Below, piece after piece: positions 15,204 through 23,337 of a stretch of DNA of 27,768 nt. The position numbers and the translations under genes were made by a program. Location of the stretch: contig DLHY01000014.1 in NCBI GenBank assembly GCA_002483445.1, forward strand, positions 1-27,768, written 5' to 3'. The notes under the pieces are model-generated. The model was not told the DNA's origin. It saw only the letters and a list, made by a program, of their open reading frames with translations, and ran no database searches. This DNA comes from Blastocatellia bacterium UBA7656 (GTDB lineage Bacteria; Acidobacteriota; Blastocatellia; UBA7656). Position 1 is the first letter of the stretch. Each line of letters opens with the position of its first letter.

Positions 15204-16599
15204 TTGCTGAACCTCCCGCGATTTCTTTCATGAACCATACAGAAGTCGCGATGCCGTTATAAAAATTCGGCAGGTGAAATTTTTCATTCGGCGCGTGCAG
15301 GCGATCATCCGGCAAAGCGAATCCCATCAACACAGTCGGAATACGGAGCATCTCTTTGAAGACACTCACGACAGGAATCGTGCCGCCTGATCTCAAAAAT
15401 ACGGGAGCTGCGCCGAATCCTTTTTCATAAGCCGCCGATGCAGCCCGCATAGCCGGATGACGATGATCGATGCGCGCGGGACGAGCTTTGAAATGCGTGC
15501 GAACAGTTGCGCGCACAGTGGGCGGCGTGACGCGCTCGATGTGACGGCGAAAGATCAGGTCTATCTCTTCAGGCTCCTGATCAGCGACCAGTCGGAAATT
15601 TATTTTCGCCAGAGCGCGGACGGGTATGACTGCCTTGACGCCCGGCCCCTCGTAGCCGCCCGTAATTCCGTTGATCGTGAGCGCGGGCCGCGTGGTCGTT
15701 CGCTCGTAGAGAGTAAATCCCGGCTCGCCCCATCCGCGCGCGGCCCGCGCGTCGCGAAGTATCTCTTCATCCGTCGGGCCTGTGCGCGCGAGATACCGGC
15801 GCTCCTCATCGCTTACGTTTCGCACGCGATCATAGAAATTCGGTATCGTCACACGCCCGCTGCGGTCGTGAAGAGAAGCGAGGATTTCACTCATCGCCTG
15901 AAGCGGATTATGAACTGCTCCGCCGAAGATGCCCGAATGAAGATCGACCTTCTGCCCGCGCACTTCGATCTCAAGACTGAGCGCGCCGCGCATCGCGTAG
16001 GTGAGAGCCGGGCGGTCAGGCGCGAGCATTCGCATATCGGACATCACCGCGACATCGGCTGCAAGCTCCCGACTGTTTTGCGAAAGAAAAGGAATCAAAT
16101 TCGCGCTGCCGATTTCTTCCTCGCCCTCGAATATGCACTTCACGTTGACGGGCAGCGAGCCGAGAGTTTTCAGATAACATTCGATGGCTTTGATGTGAGC
16201 GAACATCTGCCCCTTATCATCGCTCGCGCCGCGCCCGAAAAGATCGTCGCCGCTGAGAGTGGGTTCGAAGGGCGGCGAGCGCCATTCATCAACAGGATCG
16301 GGAGGTTGAACATCGTAGTGACCATAGATGAGCAGAGTCGGCCGAGCAGGAGAGCGGAGCCATTCGGCGTAAACAATCGGATGTCCGGCGGTTGAAATGA
16401 CCTTTACGCCCTCAAGCCCGATCTCGCTGAGATGGCGGGCGAGCCACGCGGCGCATCGCTTCATATCATCCCTGTGACGCGGCTGCGCGCTCACGGAGGG
16501 GAAGCGAATGAAATCTTTCAACTCGGCGACGAAGCGCGGATGATTTGCCCGCGCATAAACCAAAGGCTGTCCGGTCAACTGGCGCATCGAGGCTGCCAT
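15166..16599 (-). CDS. M20 family metallopeptidase (dipeptidase)
   Basis: This is a cytosolic M20 zinc peptidase of the dipeptidase/carnosinase-like branch (ArgE/DapE/CPG2 superfamily). Seen in order are LLIYGHYDVQPPDPVDEW (first metal His and Asp), GRGASDDKGQMF (bridging Asp), FEGEEEIGSAN (catalytic Glu-Glu), SDMRMLAPDRPALTYAMRG, the dimerisation lid with HSGIFGGAVHNP, RSGGTIPVVSVF, and the last metal His in NEKFHLPNFYNGI. I place the start at the ATG at 16599, giving 477 aa; the open frame continues to 16689 through repeat-element sequence. Its 3' end overlaps the amidohydrolase gene by 38 bases, so the pair probably works in degradation or recycling of small peptides or acyl-amino compounds. 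Confidence 0.9.
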   Translation of the reverse strand: MAASMRQLTGQPLVYARANHPRFVAELKDFIRFPSVSAQPRHRDDMKRCAAWLARHLSEIGLEGVKVISTAGHPIVYAEWLRSPARPTLLIYGHYDVQPPDPVDEWRSPPFEPTLSGDDLFGRGASDDKGQMFAHIKAIECYLKTLGSLPVNVKCIFEGEEEIGSANLIPFLSQNSRELAADVAVMSDMRMLAPDRPALTYAMRGALSLEIEVRGQKVDLHSGIFGGAVHNPLQAMSEILASLHDRSGRVTIPNFYDRVRNVSDEERRYLARTGPTDEEILRDARAARGWGEPGFTLYERTTTRPALTINGITGGYEGPGVKAVIPVRALAKINFRLVADQEPEEIDLIFRRHIERVTPPTVRATVRTHFKARPARIDHRHPAMRAASAAYEKGFGAAPVFLRSGGTIPVVSVFKEMLRIPTVLMGFALPDDRLHAPNEKFHLPNFYNGIATSVWFMKEIAGGSANDHRLPLPRGKG

Positions 16600-16633
16600 G
16601 ATTTTCTTAGAGTGCGTTGAAAAATTCAAACTT

Positions 16634-16810
16634 TGCGCCGAAGGCGCAACCCGAAGGTAGCCAGACGTGCAACGTCTGGGATGCAGCAATTCGATTATGC
16701 GCTCTGAAGGAGCGCCAGAATCTTCGGTCGCGTCTCCAACGAGGGAAGGAGCGCCTGATCAGTTCCAGAGGCTTCACCTCTGGCTACCCTCTTTGTGCCG
16801 CTTCGCGGCA
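16634..16810. repeat. Composite palindromic element (REP/MITE-like)
   Basis: This intergenic element contains four short perfect hairpins: TGCGCC-GAA-GGCGCA (16634-16648), CCAGACGT-GCA-ACGTCTGG (16661-16679), CCAGAGG-CTTCA-CCTCTGG (16765-16783) and TGCCGC-TTC-GCGGCA (16796-16810). GGTAGCC at 16656-16662 is mirrored by GGCTACC at 16782-16788, so the whole element is a large interrupted inverted repeat. It lies between the M20 gene's start and the end of the HNH gene. No transposase is present, so it resembles a non-autonomous mobile or BIME-like unit. Confidence 0.72.
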
Positions 16811-16850
16811 AAAGACAATTCCTAAACACGCTTTTGGGATTGGCGAATCT

Positions 16851-17633
16851 TCACCTATTCCTTTTAGCGTTGTTGTGCGCTATGGAGATGACCTGAGCAT
16901 TGCTGTAGTCGTTGGTGCCGTCTTTGTCTTTTGGAACGATATGATCGACGCTGGCCATATCGCGCGGCTGCCCCGTTCCTCCCATGCCTCGGCTCACGCT
17001 TCGCTCCGGCATCTTCAAGACCTGGTAAGGATCAGTCGGGTCATCGGATTTGATCACGCCTCCGTTTCGACGCATATTCGCGGCGTATATTTTGAGCTTC
17101 TGCCCCGGAGTGAAATCTCTTCCCGGTTCAATCAGGATTCTATCCGTCCCGTCGAGATGCGAGTACGGCCCTTCATCCTGTATTTCCTGTTGCCATTCAA
17201 ACATTTCACGCTGCGGCGGCGCGCTGATTCTCTCAGCGGGCGGCAAAGCGCCTTCGGGCAAGGCTCCGGCAAGCACAACAGTGCTGCCGCGCGGGCCGCC
17301 CATGCGATAAAGGACAGGGATGCCGCGCACTATGGCGATGCGCATGTTATAGCCCGGTCGGGTCTGCTGATAGTGCTGGGCGCGGAAGAACTCCGTGCGA
17401 AACGTTCGCGGATCGAATCGGGTTCCCTGTCCGATGCCTCTTTGGGCGATGCGGTCTACGAAATGTTTTTTCGGCAAAAAGCCCTGCTTTCGTATGGCTG
17501 TGGCGAATCGCCAGGCCGCCTGCCACGCCGGGTCTGATTTTGTCTCTTCCATCAATCCATTGAATTGACGAAAACCGATTGAATCGTTATCACTTCCCGA
17601 ATACGGATACTCAAAGTCCGAAGAGCTTTTCAT
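16851..17633 (-). CDS. Protein with C-terminal HNH nuclease motif, candidate effector
   Basis: The protein has 260 aa. Its last 33 residues carry a compact HNH (beta-beta-alpha metal) signature: Asp230-His231 in SVDHIVPK, Asn245 in NDYSNAQV, and His253 in IAHNNAKRNR. The zinc-binding Cys pairs found in many HNH enzymes are missing. The upstream 220 residues are not a known DNA-binding domain. A segment HFVDRIAQRGIG (about residues 57-68) followed by GYNMRIAIVRGIPVLYRMG (94-112) looks like a distinct conserved alpha/beta domain. The N-terminus SDFEYPYSGSDNDS is acidic and aromatic, like the start of the two paralogs at the other end of the cassette. It is the last gene of the minus-strand cassette, 63 bases after the peptidoglycan-binding gene. 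A terminal nuclease after an unfamiliar N-terminal region is typical of toxins, but no immunity gene is evident. Confidence 0.72.
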   Translation of the reverse strand: MKSSSDFEYPYSGSDNDSIGFRQFNGLMEETKSDPAWQAAWRFATAIRKQGFLPKKHFVDRIAQRGIGQGTRFDPRTFRTEFFRAQHYQQTRPGYNMRIAIVRGIPVLYRMGGPRGSTVVLAGALPEGALPPAERISAPPQREMFEWQQEIQDEGPYSHLDGTDRILIEPGRDFTPGQKLKIYAANMRRNGGVIKSDDPTDPYQVLKMPERSVSRGMGGTGQPRDMASVDHIVPKDKDGTNDYSNAQVISIAHNNAKRNR

Positions 17634-17696
17634 TTTTTGCCTCCTGCATGAATTGAATCCTTCACCCTCGTTTTTGGAATTTCAATGCCGCCCTTC

Positions 17697-18623
17697 TCAC
17701 GACGAACATCGCGGACACGGTTGACGACATACCTGAAATCCGGGTTCGATGACGTTTCGAAAACAAACGTACACGCTTTCAGGTTCTTCCTGTATGGCCT
17801 TGCCAAGAAAGAATCGGCCAGCTTTGCACTCCTGCATCCTGCTGCAGATGCAGCCGTCGGTGGTATCGCCTCGCCATCGAAATATCTCGCCCATAACATA
17901 GTTGATGGGAGCCAGCACATCGTTGTGCATACTCTTGAGGCAACGAGCAAGGGCAGCGCCTTTTTTTTCCCCGCAACGCCTTTTGAAATCTTCCACGAAC
18001 CGATGTGTGCCAACGTCGGTCACCTTTTTATAGCGGTCGTCAACCGAGCGGCCTTCGAGCGCGCGCAGCAGAAACTTCTTGAGGCAATCCAGTCGCTCGC
18101 GTTCTTTAGGATTACTGGTGAGTCCGGCGAGCGGCATACCTCTGACTATGTCGATCAACTCGTCTTTAGGTTCTGGCGGCGGCTTGGGTTTGACGCTGCC
18201 TGGGGGATTGCAACCGCATTTCTCGATCAACCGTATCTCGGTTTTCGCTCCGACGAATCCATCCACTACCAGAGGCCCCGGCGACTTCTGCCGTTTCTGA
18301 AATGCCTTGATGCCGAGCCTCAGACCATAGCTTTTGAAACTGCCGCTGGTCCGCGGGGTCTTGAGCGGCGGGTCTGTGAAAATGGAATCGCTTTCGAGCG
18401 CGTGTTGAACCCACGCCATATAATCGCGGTTGCGCTCGTTCTCTTTTATTATGGCGTCCTGAGTCGGCGAGTCCACCAGCCCGGTCACCGGCAGTCCGTT
18501 TTTGGACTGAACCCTGCGGACGAGCGACCTGTAAGGCACGCTGTCGCGGCCATCAGTTACAAGGCGGGAGCCGAATATCCTGTTGAGCGAGCGTTGCACC
18601 CAGGCGATATACTTTGCGTCCAT
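17697..18623 (-). CDS. Tandem peptidoglycan-binding-domain protein with Cys-rich C-terminus
   Basis: This 308-aa protein begins with two PG_binding_1-like helical units: YIAWVQRSLNRIFGSRLVTD to GLPVTGLVDSPTQ (about 5-55) and YMAWVQHALESDS to PLVVDGFVGAKTEIRLIE (about 69-135). A Pro/Lys linker (KPKPPPEPK) follows. The C-terminal half contains many Cys residues (CGE, ARCLK, CICSRMQEC, CRQPCPRC), perhaps disulfide-bonded outside the cell or metal-binding. There is no signal peptide, so export would need a nonclassical route. The ATG at 18623 follows the PLP enzyme's TAA after one base, with a G-rich Shine-Dalgarno-like run overlapping that gene's end, so translation is coupled. A frame open further upstream to 18659 overlaps that gene and is less likely. 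Confidence 0.78.
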   Translation of the reverse strand: MDAKYIAWVQRSLNRIFGSRLVTDGRDSVPYRSLVRRVQSKNGLPVTGLVDSPTQDAIIKENERNRDYMAWVQHALESDSIFTDPPLKTPRTSGSFKSYGLRLGIKAFQKRQKSPGPLVVDGFVGAKTEIRLIEKCGCNPPGSVKPKPPPEPKDELIDIVRGMPLAGLTSNPKERERLDCLKKFLLRALEGRSVDDRYKKVTDVGTHRFVEDFKRRCGEKKGAALARCLKSMHNDVLAPINYVMGEIFRWRGDTTDGCICSRMQECKAGRFFLGKAIQEEPESVYVCFRNVIEPGFQVCRQPCPRCSS

Positions 18624-18624
18624 G

Positions 18625-19740
18625 TTAACCCCCCCCATCCCTGTATGATCGCGCGGCATTCGACACGCTGCCTTTTCTTTGAAATTCTGATGTCACAGCC
18701 GCCAGCGCATCCGTTGCCTGGTCGATTTCATCAGGGCTGTGATTTGAGTTGATGATGAAACTGATGATCGCTCGGTCTCCGTTGCGCGCGTGATGGAGAA
18801 CCGCTCTGATGCCTGCACGGAGCATTCTCTCGTGAAGCGTCGGGGCATCGATGCTTCTCACTGGCGCAAGCGTTTGAACAGGGAACAGTCCGCCTGAAAC
18901 ACCGAAGCCAGCCTCTTTGAGGCGACGTCGAAAGCGACTGATGAGACGAGCCAGTTGCAATCTCCTTTCATCGCCCTCGTCGTCGTTGAGGTCGAGCGCG
19001 CGACGGGCGGCGTTGATCGCGGCAACGGAAGGCGGGCTGGTATGCACCCGCGTCTCGCTTCGCTCTTCAAAGAGCCGCACCATTTTTTCGCTTCCGCTCA
19101 GGACTGCCAGCGGAGCGCCTAAGCCTTTGGCCAGCGAGCTTATTAGCAAAATGTCCGGCCCAAAGGACTGGCTCCACTGAAGCGACCCTCCTCCTCCTTT
19201 TCCGAAAGGCGCGCGAGTGTCGGGACCGCGGCCCAGGATGCCGAGCGATTGCGTGTCGTCGAGTATGAGCAATCCGCCTAAGCTTCGCGCGCAGTGGAGG
19301 TAATCGGCTATGGGAGCCGACGCGCCGCAGCCCGGACAGAATCCGTCGGCCACGACGATAGGCCGACGACCGGAAGCATCGCGCTTCAACAATTTGAGCA
19401 ACCCTTCGGCGTCGTGGTGAGGGAACTCATGCGCGGGGACCCCGCGCGCCGCTGCTCGCTCCGCTCCCCATCGCGCGATGGGATAAACGCCCGCGTCCAG
19501 ATATATCGCCACTCGTGGGCCGGAGAGAGCGCCGAACATATCCCAGAACAGATGCAGCGTCGAGGGCGCGAGCAACCCGCGCTCGCACCCCTGCAAAGAC
19601 GCAAGCCGTTGCGCCGCTTCACGAGAACCGGGCGGCGAAGCGAGCGCCGCCGGTCGCCCGGTCGTCAGTGTGTCCCACTGAGCGAGCGACCGGCTTGGGT
19701 GCCCCATTCCCAGATAAAGGGCAGAAGTGAAGTCGAGCAC
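18625..19740 (-). CDS. PLP-dependent AONS/KBL-like aminotransferase-fold enzyme
   Basis: This 371-aa enzyme has fold type I PLP features close to 8-amino-7-oxononanoate synthase and 2-amino-3-ketobutyrate CoA ligase: YLGMGHPSRSLAQWDTLTTG near the N-terminus, LLILDDTQSLGILGRG (Asp161 or Asp162 to the PLP ring nitrogen), and LISSLAKGLGAPLAVLSG with Lys205 as the likely Schiff-base lysine. Where the family usually reads DDAH or DEAH, this one has DDTQ, losing the His that contacts PLP. It starts with GTG 12 bases after the 710-aa protein gene. No biotin genes are near, so a role in acylating or modifying a product of this cassette seems more likely than biotin synthesis. This is inference. Confidence 0.83.
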   Translation of the reverse strand: MLDFTSALYLGMGHPSRSLAQWDTLTTGRPAALASPPGSREAAQRLASLQGCERGLLAPSTLHLFWDMFGALSGPRVAIYLDAGVYPIARWGAERAAARGVPAHEFPHHDAEGLLKLLKRDASGRRPIVVADGFCPGCGASAPIADYLHCARSLGGLLILDDTQSLGILGRGPDTRAPFGKGGGGSLQWSQSFGPDILLISSLAKGLGAPLAVLSGSEKMVRLFEERSETRVHTSPPSVAAINAARRALDLNDDEGDERRLQLARLISRFRRRLKEAGFGVSGGLFPVQTLAPVRSIDAPTLHERMLRAGIRAVLHHARNGDRAIISFIINSNHSPDEIDQATDALAAVTSEFQRKGSVSNAARSYRDGGG

Positions 19741-19752
19741 CGCGGACTCTTT

Positions 19753-21885
19753 TCATCTGGGCTGCCGCTGGGCCGTCAGCCGGTTGCGCAGATGGACGGA
19801 TGGCTGGATGAATCGCTCGGCTGCCTGTCTGGTGTCGGTTATTTCGGCTGTCATATCGACTCCCGTCACTGCGCGATAGGAGTGGACGTAGCCCTGAATC
19901 TCGGCTCTCCAGAACCTCGCCCAGTTGGCCGCCTGAACGGGGTCGTGAACCGTGCTCCACGCGCCGAATCGAATCGAGAGCAATATCTGCTCGCCGAACA
20001 TGCCGAGCGTGTTGAACTCTCTGACCGATACATCCGTCCATCCCTGCAACTTCTTCATCGCATCGACGCGATCCATCCACGGCTCCGGGTAAGCCACCAT
20101 GATTCGCGTCGGCAGGAACTCGCGGAATTCTGGCCGCGCAAGCACCCACTGCTGGATGAGCATCTCCTGACGCGCGGTCGAAGGCAGATCGCCGAACTGA
20201 TTGTGCGCCCCCTCGGCCAGCAGGAAATGAACCTCGCGCAGTGCGTTCAGCAAGGGGAACCCGTCGGCTATCACGGTCGTGTCGTCGTCTTCCTTGAAGA
20301 ATATCGAAGTGAGATAGAGCAGATTGTGGAACGCTTCGAGGAATTTCGAACGAGAGTCGGCTCCTCGCATCGCTGGCACTGCTTTGCCATAGAGCGAAAG
20401 GCCGTAGTGATGGTCGTACTCGTAAGCCCTTCGGATGACGCTCAAGCGATGCTGCTCGTCCTGAATGTGACCCCAGAGCAGATTGTTGAGCGGGCGGAGC
20501 GGATCGATTTCGAGCATGGCCAGCGGATCGAGATCGCCGCGACCGCGAACGTTCTGGAAGCGGTTGTTCAAAGCGTTCATCGTCTGCACGAGCATTCCTT
20601 CCTCGTGCCAGTATGACCATATCAATTCCAACAGGCACGGCTCGGTCAGCTTGGTTCTCAAGATTCCGAAGCACTCTTCGGGCAGATCGATGCTCTCGTC
20701 TTCCCTGGAAAAGATTGAATTCTTGAGCCGCCCCTGATCGCGCAGTTTTTCACGGATGAGCGCGAGGTAGGGAAGCGTCTGATCGCGAGTGCCGTTGACG
20801 AATTCGAGATAGCTCTGCCACAGGGCGTTGAGCGCGTTGAGATCCAAGGTTCGATCAAGGCTCATGTGAGCGAGCAGATCGTTGAGGTCGTCATTGGTGA
20901 AATTGGGCTGCGCGAGAAAGACTCCGCAGTTGACCATCAAAAAGGCTTCGGTGGCCACTTTCAGCAACCGATATGCGTCCGTGTCGTTGTAGGGAAGGAA
21001 TCGCCTTCGGCGCAGACTTTCGAATTCAGCCCTGACCTCCTGTCCGCGGTCGAGCGGGCGTTCCAGCCCGCACAGGACGAATTCCATGAAGCGATTGTAG
21101 TTGTTGAATGAAATCGCTTCGGTGCTTTTCCTGATCACGACCCAGAGCGGCAAATCCGTAGTGGGAGGATTTGCCGTGCGGCGCAGAGTGACGGCTATGT
21201 TGCCGCCGATGTTCTGCACGGGCTGAGGCAAAACGGTGACGCCGAGTCTCGACCGTATGCGCGCGTCCTGCCGGTCGCTGAGAATTCCCACGATATTGAG
21301 ATAGCCCGTCCGATTGGCAGTGTCGAGGAAAATCTCGTTTGGATCGGCTGACTTGATTACAGGGACGCCGCCGCTCGACCAGGACAACTCGACCGGATTC
21401 TTTTTAAGGTAATCGTGCGGCAGGTCATGGCGTGCCAGGAGACGGACAGTCTTGCCCGCAATGACGACATCACAGGGCATCATCGTACAGTCGTCGCCTT
21501 TGACCGATGACTCGATAGTGAATCCGATGCGGAGAACGGCTTCGACGGTTTCCGAACAGTTCTCGCGGACTTGAACATCCTGCGAGTAGGTCTGCCCGAA
21601 AGCCTCGGCTACTACGGTGTAAGGGCCGGGATCGACTTCATGTTTGCACTCGCCGTCTTCATCAGTCCGAGTTTCGTATATCGGATCGGGTTTGTATGAC
21701 TCATAGTCCTGCTTTCGGCCTCTCTTCTTCTCAACGGCCTCCGGCTCGGCCTGAGCATAAGGAACAGACCCGGAATAGAAGCGCACTCTTGCGCCGAAGA
21801 TGGGCGACCCATAGCCGCTTCTCTCATGGCCGCTTCCGTCTCTGACTTTGACAATGATTTTACCTTTGTAAACAGTTTCTTCCAT
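19753..21885 (-). CDS. Large cassette protein with beta-rich carboxypeptidase-regulatory-like N-terminus
   Basis: I do not recognise the full 710-aa protein. The first 120 residues have the strand pattern of a carboxypeptidase-regulatory/Ig-like domain: KGKIIVKVRDGSG, an ETRTDEDGECKHEVDPGPY block, then TVVAEAFGQTYSQDVQV. A second beta-rich part (about 125-230) precedes a largely helical C-terminal region, with FMEFVLCGLERPLDRGQEV, RRFLPYNDTDAYRLLKVATEA and a long helix-rich tail. No signal peptide, transmembrane helix or catalytic motif is visible. GGAGGAAACC lies directly before the ATG. The start is preceded by a composite repeat shared with the gene at 25075. Spacing of 12 bases to the PLP enzyme places both in one transcript. 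A scaffold or binding role is possible. Confidence 0.82.
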   Translation of the reverse strand: MEETVYKGKIIVKVRDGSGHERSGYGSPIFGARVRFYSGSVPYAQAEPEAVEKKRGRKQDYESYKPDPIYETRTDEDGECKHEVDPGPYTVVAEAFGQTYSQDVQVRENCSETVEAVLRIGFTIESSVKGDDCTMMPCDVVIAGKTVRLLARHDLPHDYLKKNPVELSWSSGGVPVIKSADPNEIFLDTANRTGYLNIVGILSDRQDARIRSRLGVTVLPQPVQNIGGNIAVTLRRTANPPTTDLPLWVVIRKSTEAISFNNYNRFMEFVLCGLERPLDRGQEVRAEFESLRRRRFLPYNDTDAYRLLKVATEAFLMVNCGVFLAQPNFTNDDLNDLLAHMSLDRTLDLNALNALWQSYLEFVNGTRDQTLPYLALIREKLRDQGRLKNSIFSREDESIDLPEECFGILRTKLTEPCLLELIWSYWHEEGMLVQTMNALNNRFQNVRGRGDLDPLAMLEIDPLRPLNNLLWGHIQDEQHRLSVIRRAYEYDHHYGLSLYGKAVPAMRGADSRSKFLEAFHNLLYLTSIFFKEDDDTTVIADGFPLLNALREVHFLLAEGAHNQFGDLPSTARQEMLIQQWVLARPEFREFLPTRIMVAYPEPWMDRVDAMKKLQGWTDVSVREFNTLGMFGEQILLSIRFGAWSTVHDPVQAANWARFWRAEIQGYVHSYRAVTGVDMTAEITDTRQAAERFIQPSVHLRNRLTAQRQPR

Positions 21886-21897
21886 GGTTTCCTCCTG

Positions 21898-22024
21898 AGA
21901 AAAGTCTGGAGTCGAGAGTCAGGGGTCAGGAGGGGACAGGGAACAGGGGACAGGGAACAGGCGGGAAATATCCGGGCCTGTCACCTGTCACCTGTAACCT
22001 GTTCCCTACACCGACCACCGACCA
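21898..22024. repeat. Composite heptanucleotide repeat, copy 1
   Basis: Arrays of 7-bp units lie side by side: GTCTGGAGTCGAGAGTC, then GGGGACA/GGGAACA units, a spacer GCGGGAAATATCCGGG, CCTGTCA/CCTGTAA units, and ACCGACC units. The GGGAACAGG and CCTGTTCCC arms are complementary and can form a long hairpin. The element nearly repeats at 25088-25208. It is immediately 5' of the ribosome binding site of the 710-aa protein gene. Confidence 0.85.
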
Positions 22025-22036
22025 CCGACCACTGCC

Positions 22037-23335
22037 TTAACTGGTCGCCCTCTGACGACGGGGCAGCGCCCCGCATGTTTGAGAAATATCAAGCGCGCTG
22101 CTCATAGCCCAGTAGGTGAGCATCTCGGCCAGCGCCCGACCTTCCTGTTCGGGGCTGATCTCGCCATCCATGCGGGCCTGACCCATCACGGCGAAGACGA
22201 GCGAAGGCGGTGCGCGCCGCATGCTTCCGGGCGAAGCTCGCCACGCCCGGTGATAATAGGCCAGACGAGCGGGCCGTCTTTCCTCGTCTGCCAATGCTTC
22301 CCTCAGCGATAAGCCTCCGAGCGAAGCGGGACGGTGATCGGCCACGAGCGAAGCGAACTCCGGGATGGTCGCTTCAAGATCAGCCAGCAACTTCAGCCTC
22401 TCCTCATCCAGCCCTGCGCGCGGATAGAAGGATTCCCATAGCGCGGCCATGCTGTTCCACTGTGGGTGCGGATAGAGCGCATCGCCTATTGCGCAACTGA
22501 GCTTGACCCGAATCCACGGAATCGGATGAGGATCATTTATGTTGACTCGAAAGACGAAATAGCGCGGAAGGCTGACGACGGCGATAAGTCCGAGCGTCGA
22601 AGCGATGCCGACTCTGGCGACTGCCCAGAAGTCGGCCACTATTTCCGATATCCATCGCTCCCATAATTTCCATGCCGCGTCTTCCTCCAATCCGCGATGC
22701 TGCATCTGCTGAAGTACGGGTCTGAGCGATGGGATCAGATCGAGCAGCGCGGCTCCCTGATGACCGACTTCGTGAACGAGAGAAGACGCAATGCCGCTTC
22801 CCACCATGCGCTCGCGCGGAACCCGGATGACGGCCACAGGGTTTTCGCCTCCTCCCGGCAATCGAGTGCGCGCACGCCTGATCGCAGCGCCGGGACCGCG
22901 ATCCAGATAACAGGCCACGGGCGGCGACTGGTAGTAATTGCCCGCGAGAGCGAGAGCCTCCGTAGCCGCGACATCAAGCCCCGACAACCAGACTCCTGTC
23001 TCGTGTTCGCTGCGCTGCGTGATGACATCCGAGAACAGATCGAACTGTGAAAGCACGTCGTTGAACCTCATACGCAGCACCGTGAACATCCTTTGCGCTT
23101 CTGACGCTGTGGCATCTCTTCCCGATTCGCCCAGCCATTCAATGAAAGAGCTTGTGAGGTCGCGCAACTCGCGTCGGCCCGCAACCAGATACCGCTCGAT
23201 GGCCGTCTGCGCCGCAGGCGAGAGCGCGGCAGCCGGAACCATCGTTTCGTAGAGTACGAACGGCTTGACGCGGGACAACCGGGCGAGCAGAGCGCGGGCC
23301 TCCTGCTCAAGCATCCATAAAGCATTGGCCTGCAT
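22037..23335 (-). CDS. Gluzincin-type zinc metallopeptidase of the cassette
   Basis: This 432-aa protein contains HEVGH at about residues 188-192 (in SSLVHEVGHQGAALLDL) and a likely third ligand Glu231 in WISEIVADFWAVARVG, the gluzincin arrangement. The preceding PVAVIRVPRERM resembles the edge strand of a metallopeptidase active site. The first 140 residues are helical and unassigned; the region after 250 (TLGLIAVVSLPRYF) is hydrophobic but not clearly membrane-spanning. No signal peptide is visible. The ATG at 23335 follows the preceding TAA by two bases with GGAG upstream, so it is translationally coupled to the second paralog. It could process the cassette's precursor-like proteins or be an effector itself; neither is shown. 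Confidence 0.8.
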   Translation of the reverse strand: MQANALWMLEQEARALLARLSRVKPFVLYETMVPAAALSPAAQTAIERYLVAGRRELRDLTSSFIEWLGESGRDATASEAQRMFTVLRMRFNDVLSQFDLFSDVITQRSEHETGVWLSGLDVAATEALALAGNYYQSPPVACYLDRGPGAAIRRARTRLPGGGENPVAVIRVPRERMVGSGIASSLVHEVGHQGAALLDLIPSLRPVLQQMQHRGLEEDAAWKLWERWISEIVADFWAVARVGIASTLGLIAVVSLPRYFVFRVNINDPHPIPWIRVKLSCAIGDALYPHPQWNSMAALWESFYPRAGLDEERLKLLADLEATIPEFASLVADHRPASLGGLSLREALADEERRPARLAYYHRAWRASPGSMRRAPPSLVFAVMGQARMDGEISPEQEGRALAEMLTYWAMSSALDISQTCGALPRRQRATS

Positions 23336-23337
23336 GG

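Noticed and set aside
16617..17537. 306-codon plus-strand frame
   Set aside because: It begins in the palindromic element and is antisense to the HNH gene; no domain is visible.
17630..18013. 127-codon minus-strand frame whose stop overlaps the HNH gene start
   Set aside because: It lies in another frame of the peptidoglycan-binding gene and shows no coding character, despite the attractive overlap.
17685..18752. 355-codon plus-strand frame
   Set aside because: Antisense to the peptidoglycan-binding gene, whose motifs and coupled start are convincing.
19294..20616. 440-codon plus-strand frame
   Set aside because: It runs antisense across the PLP enzyme and the 710-aa protein, both with family motifs or strong starts; Arg-rich composition indicates a shadow frame.
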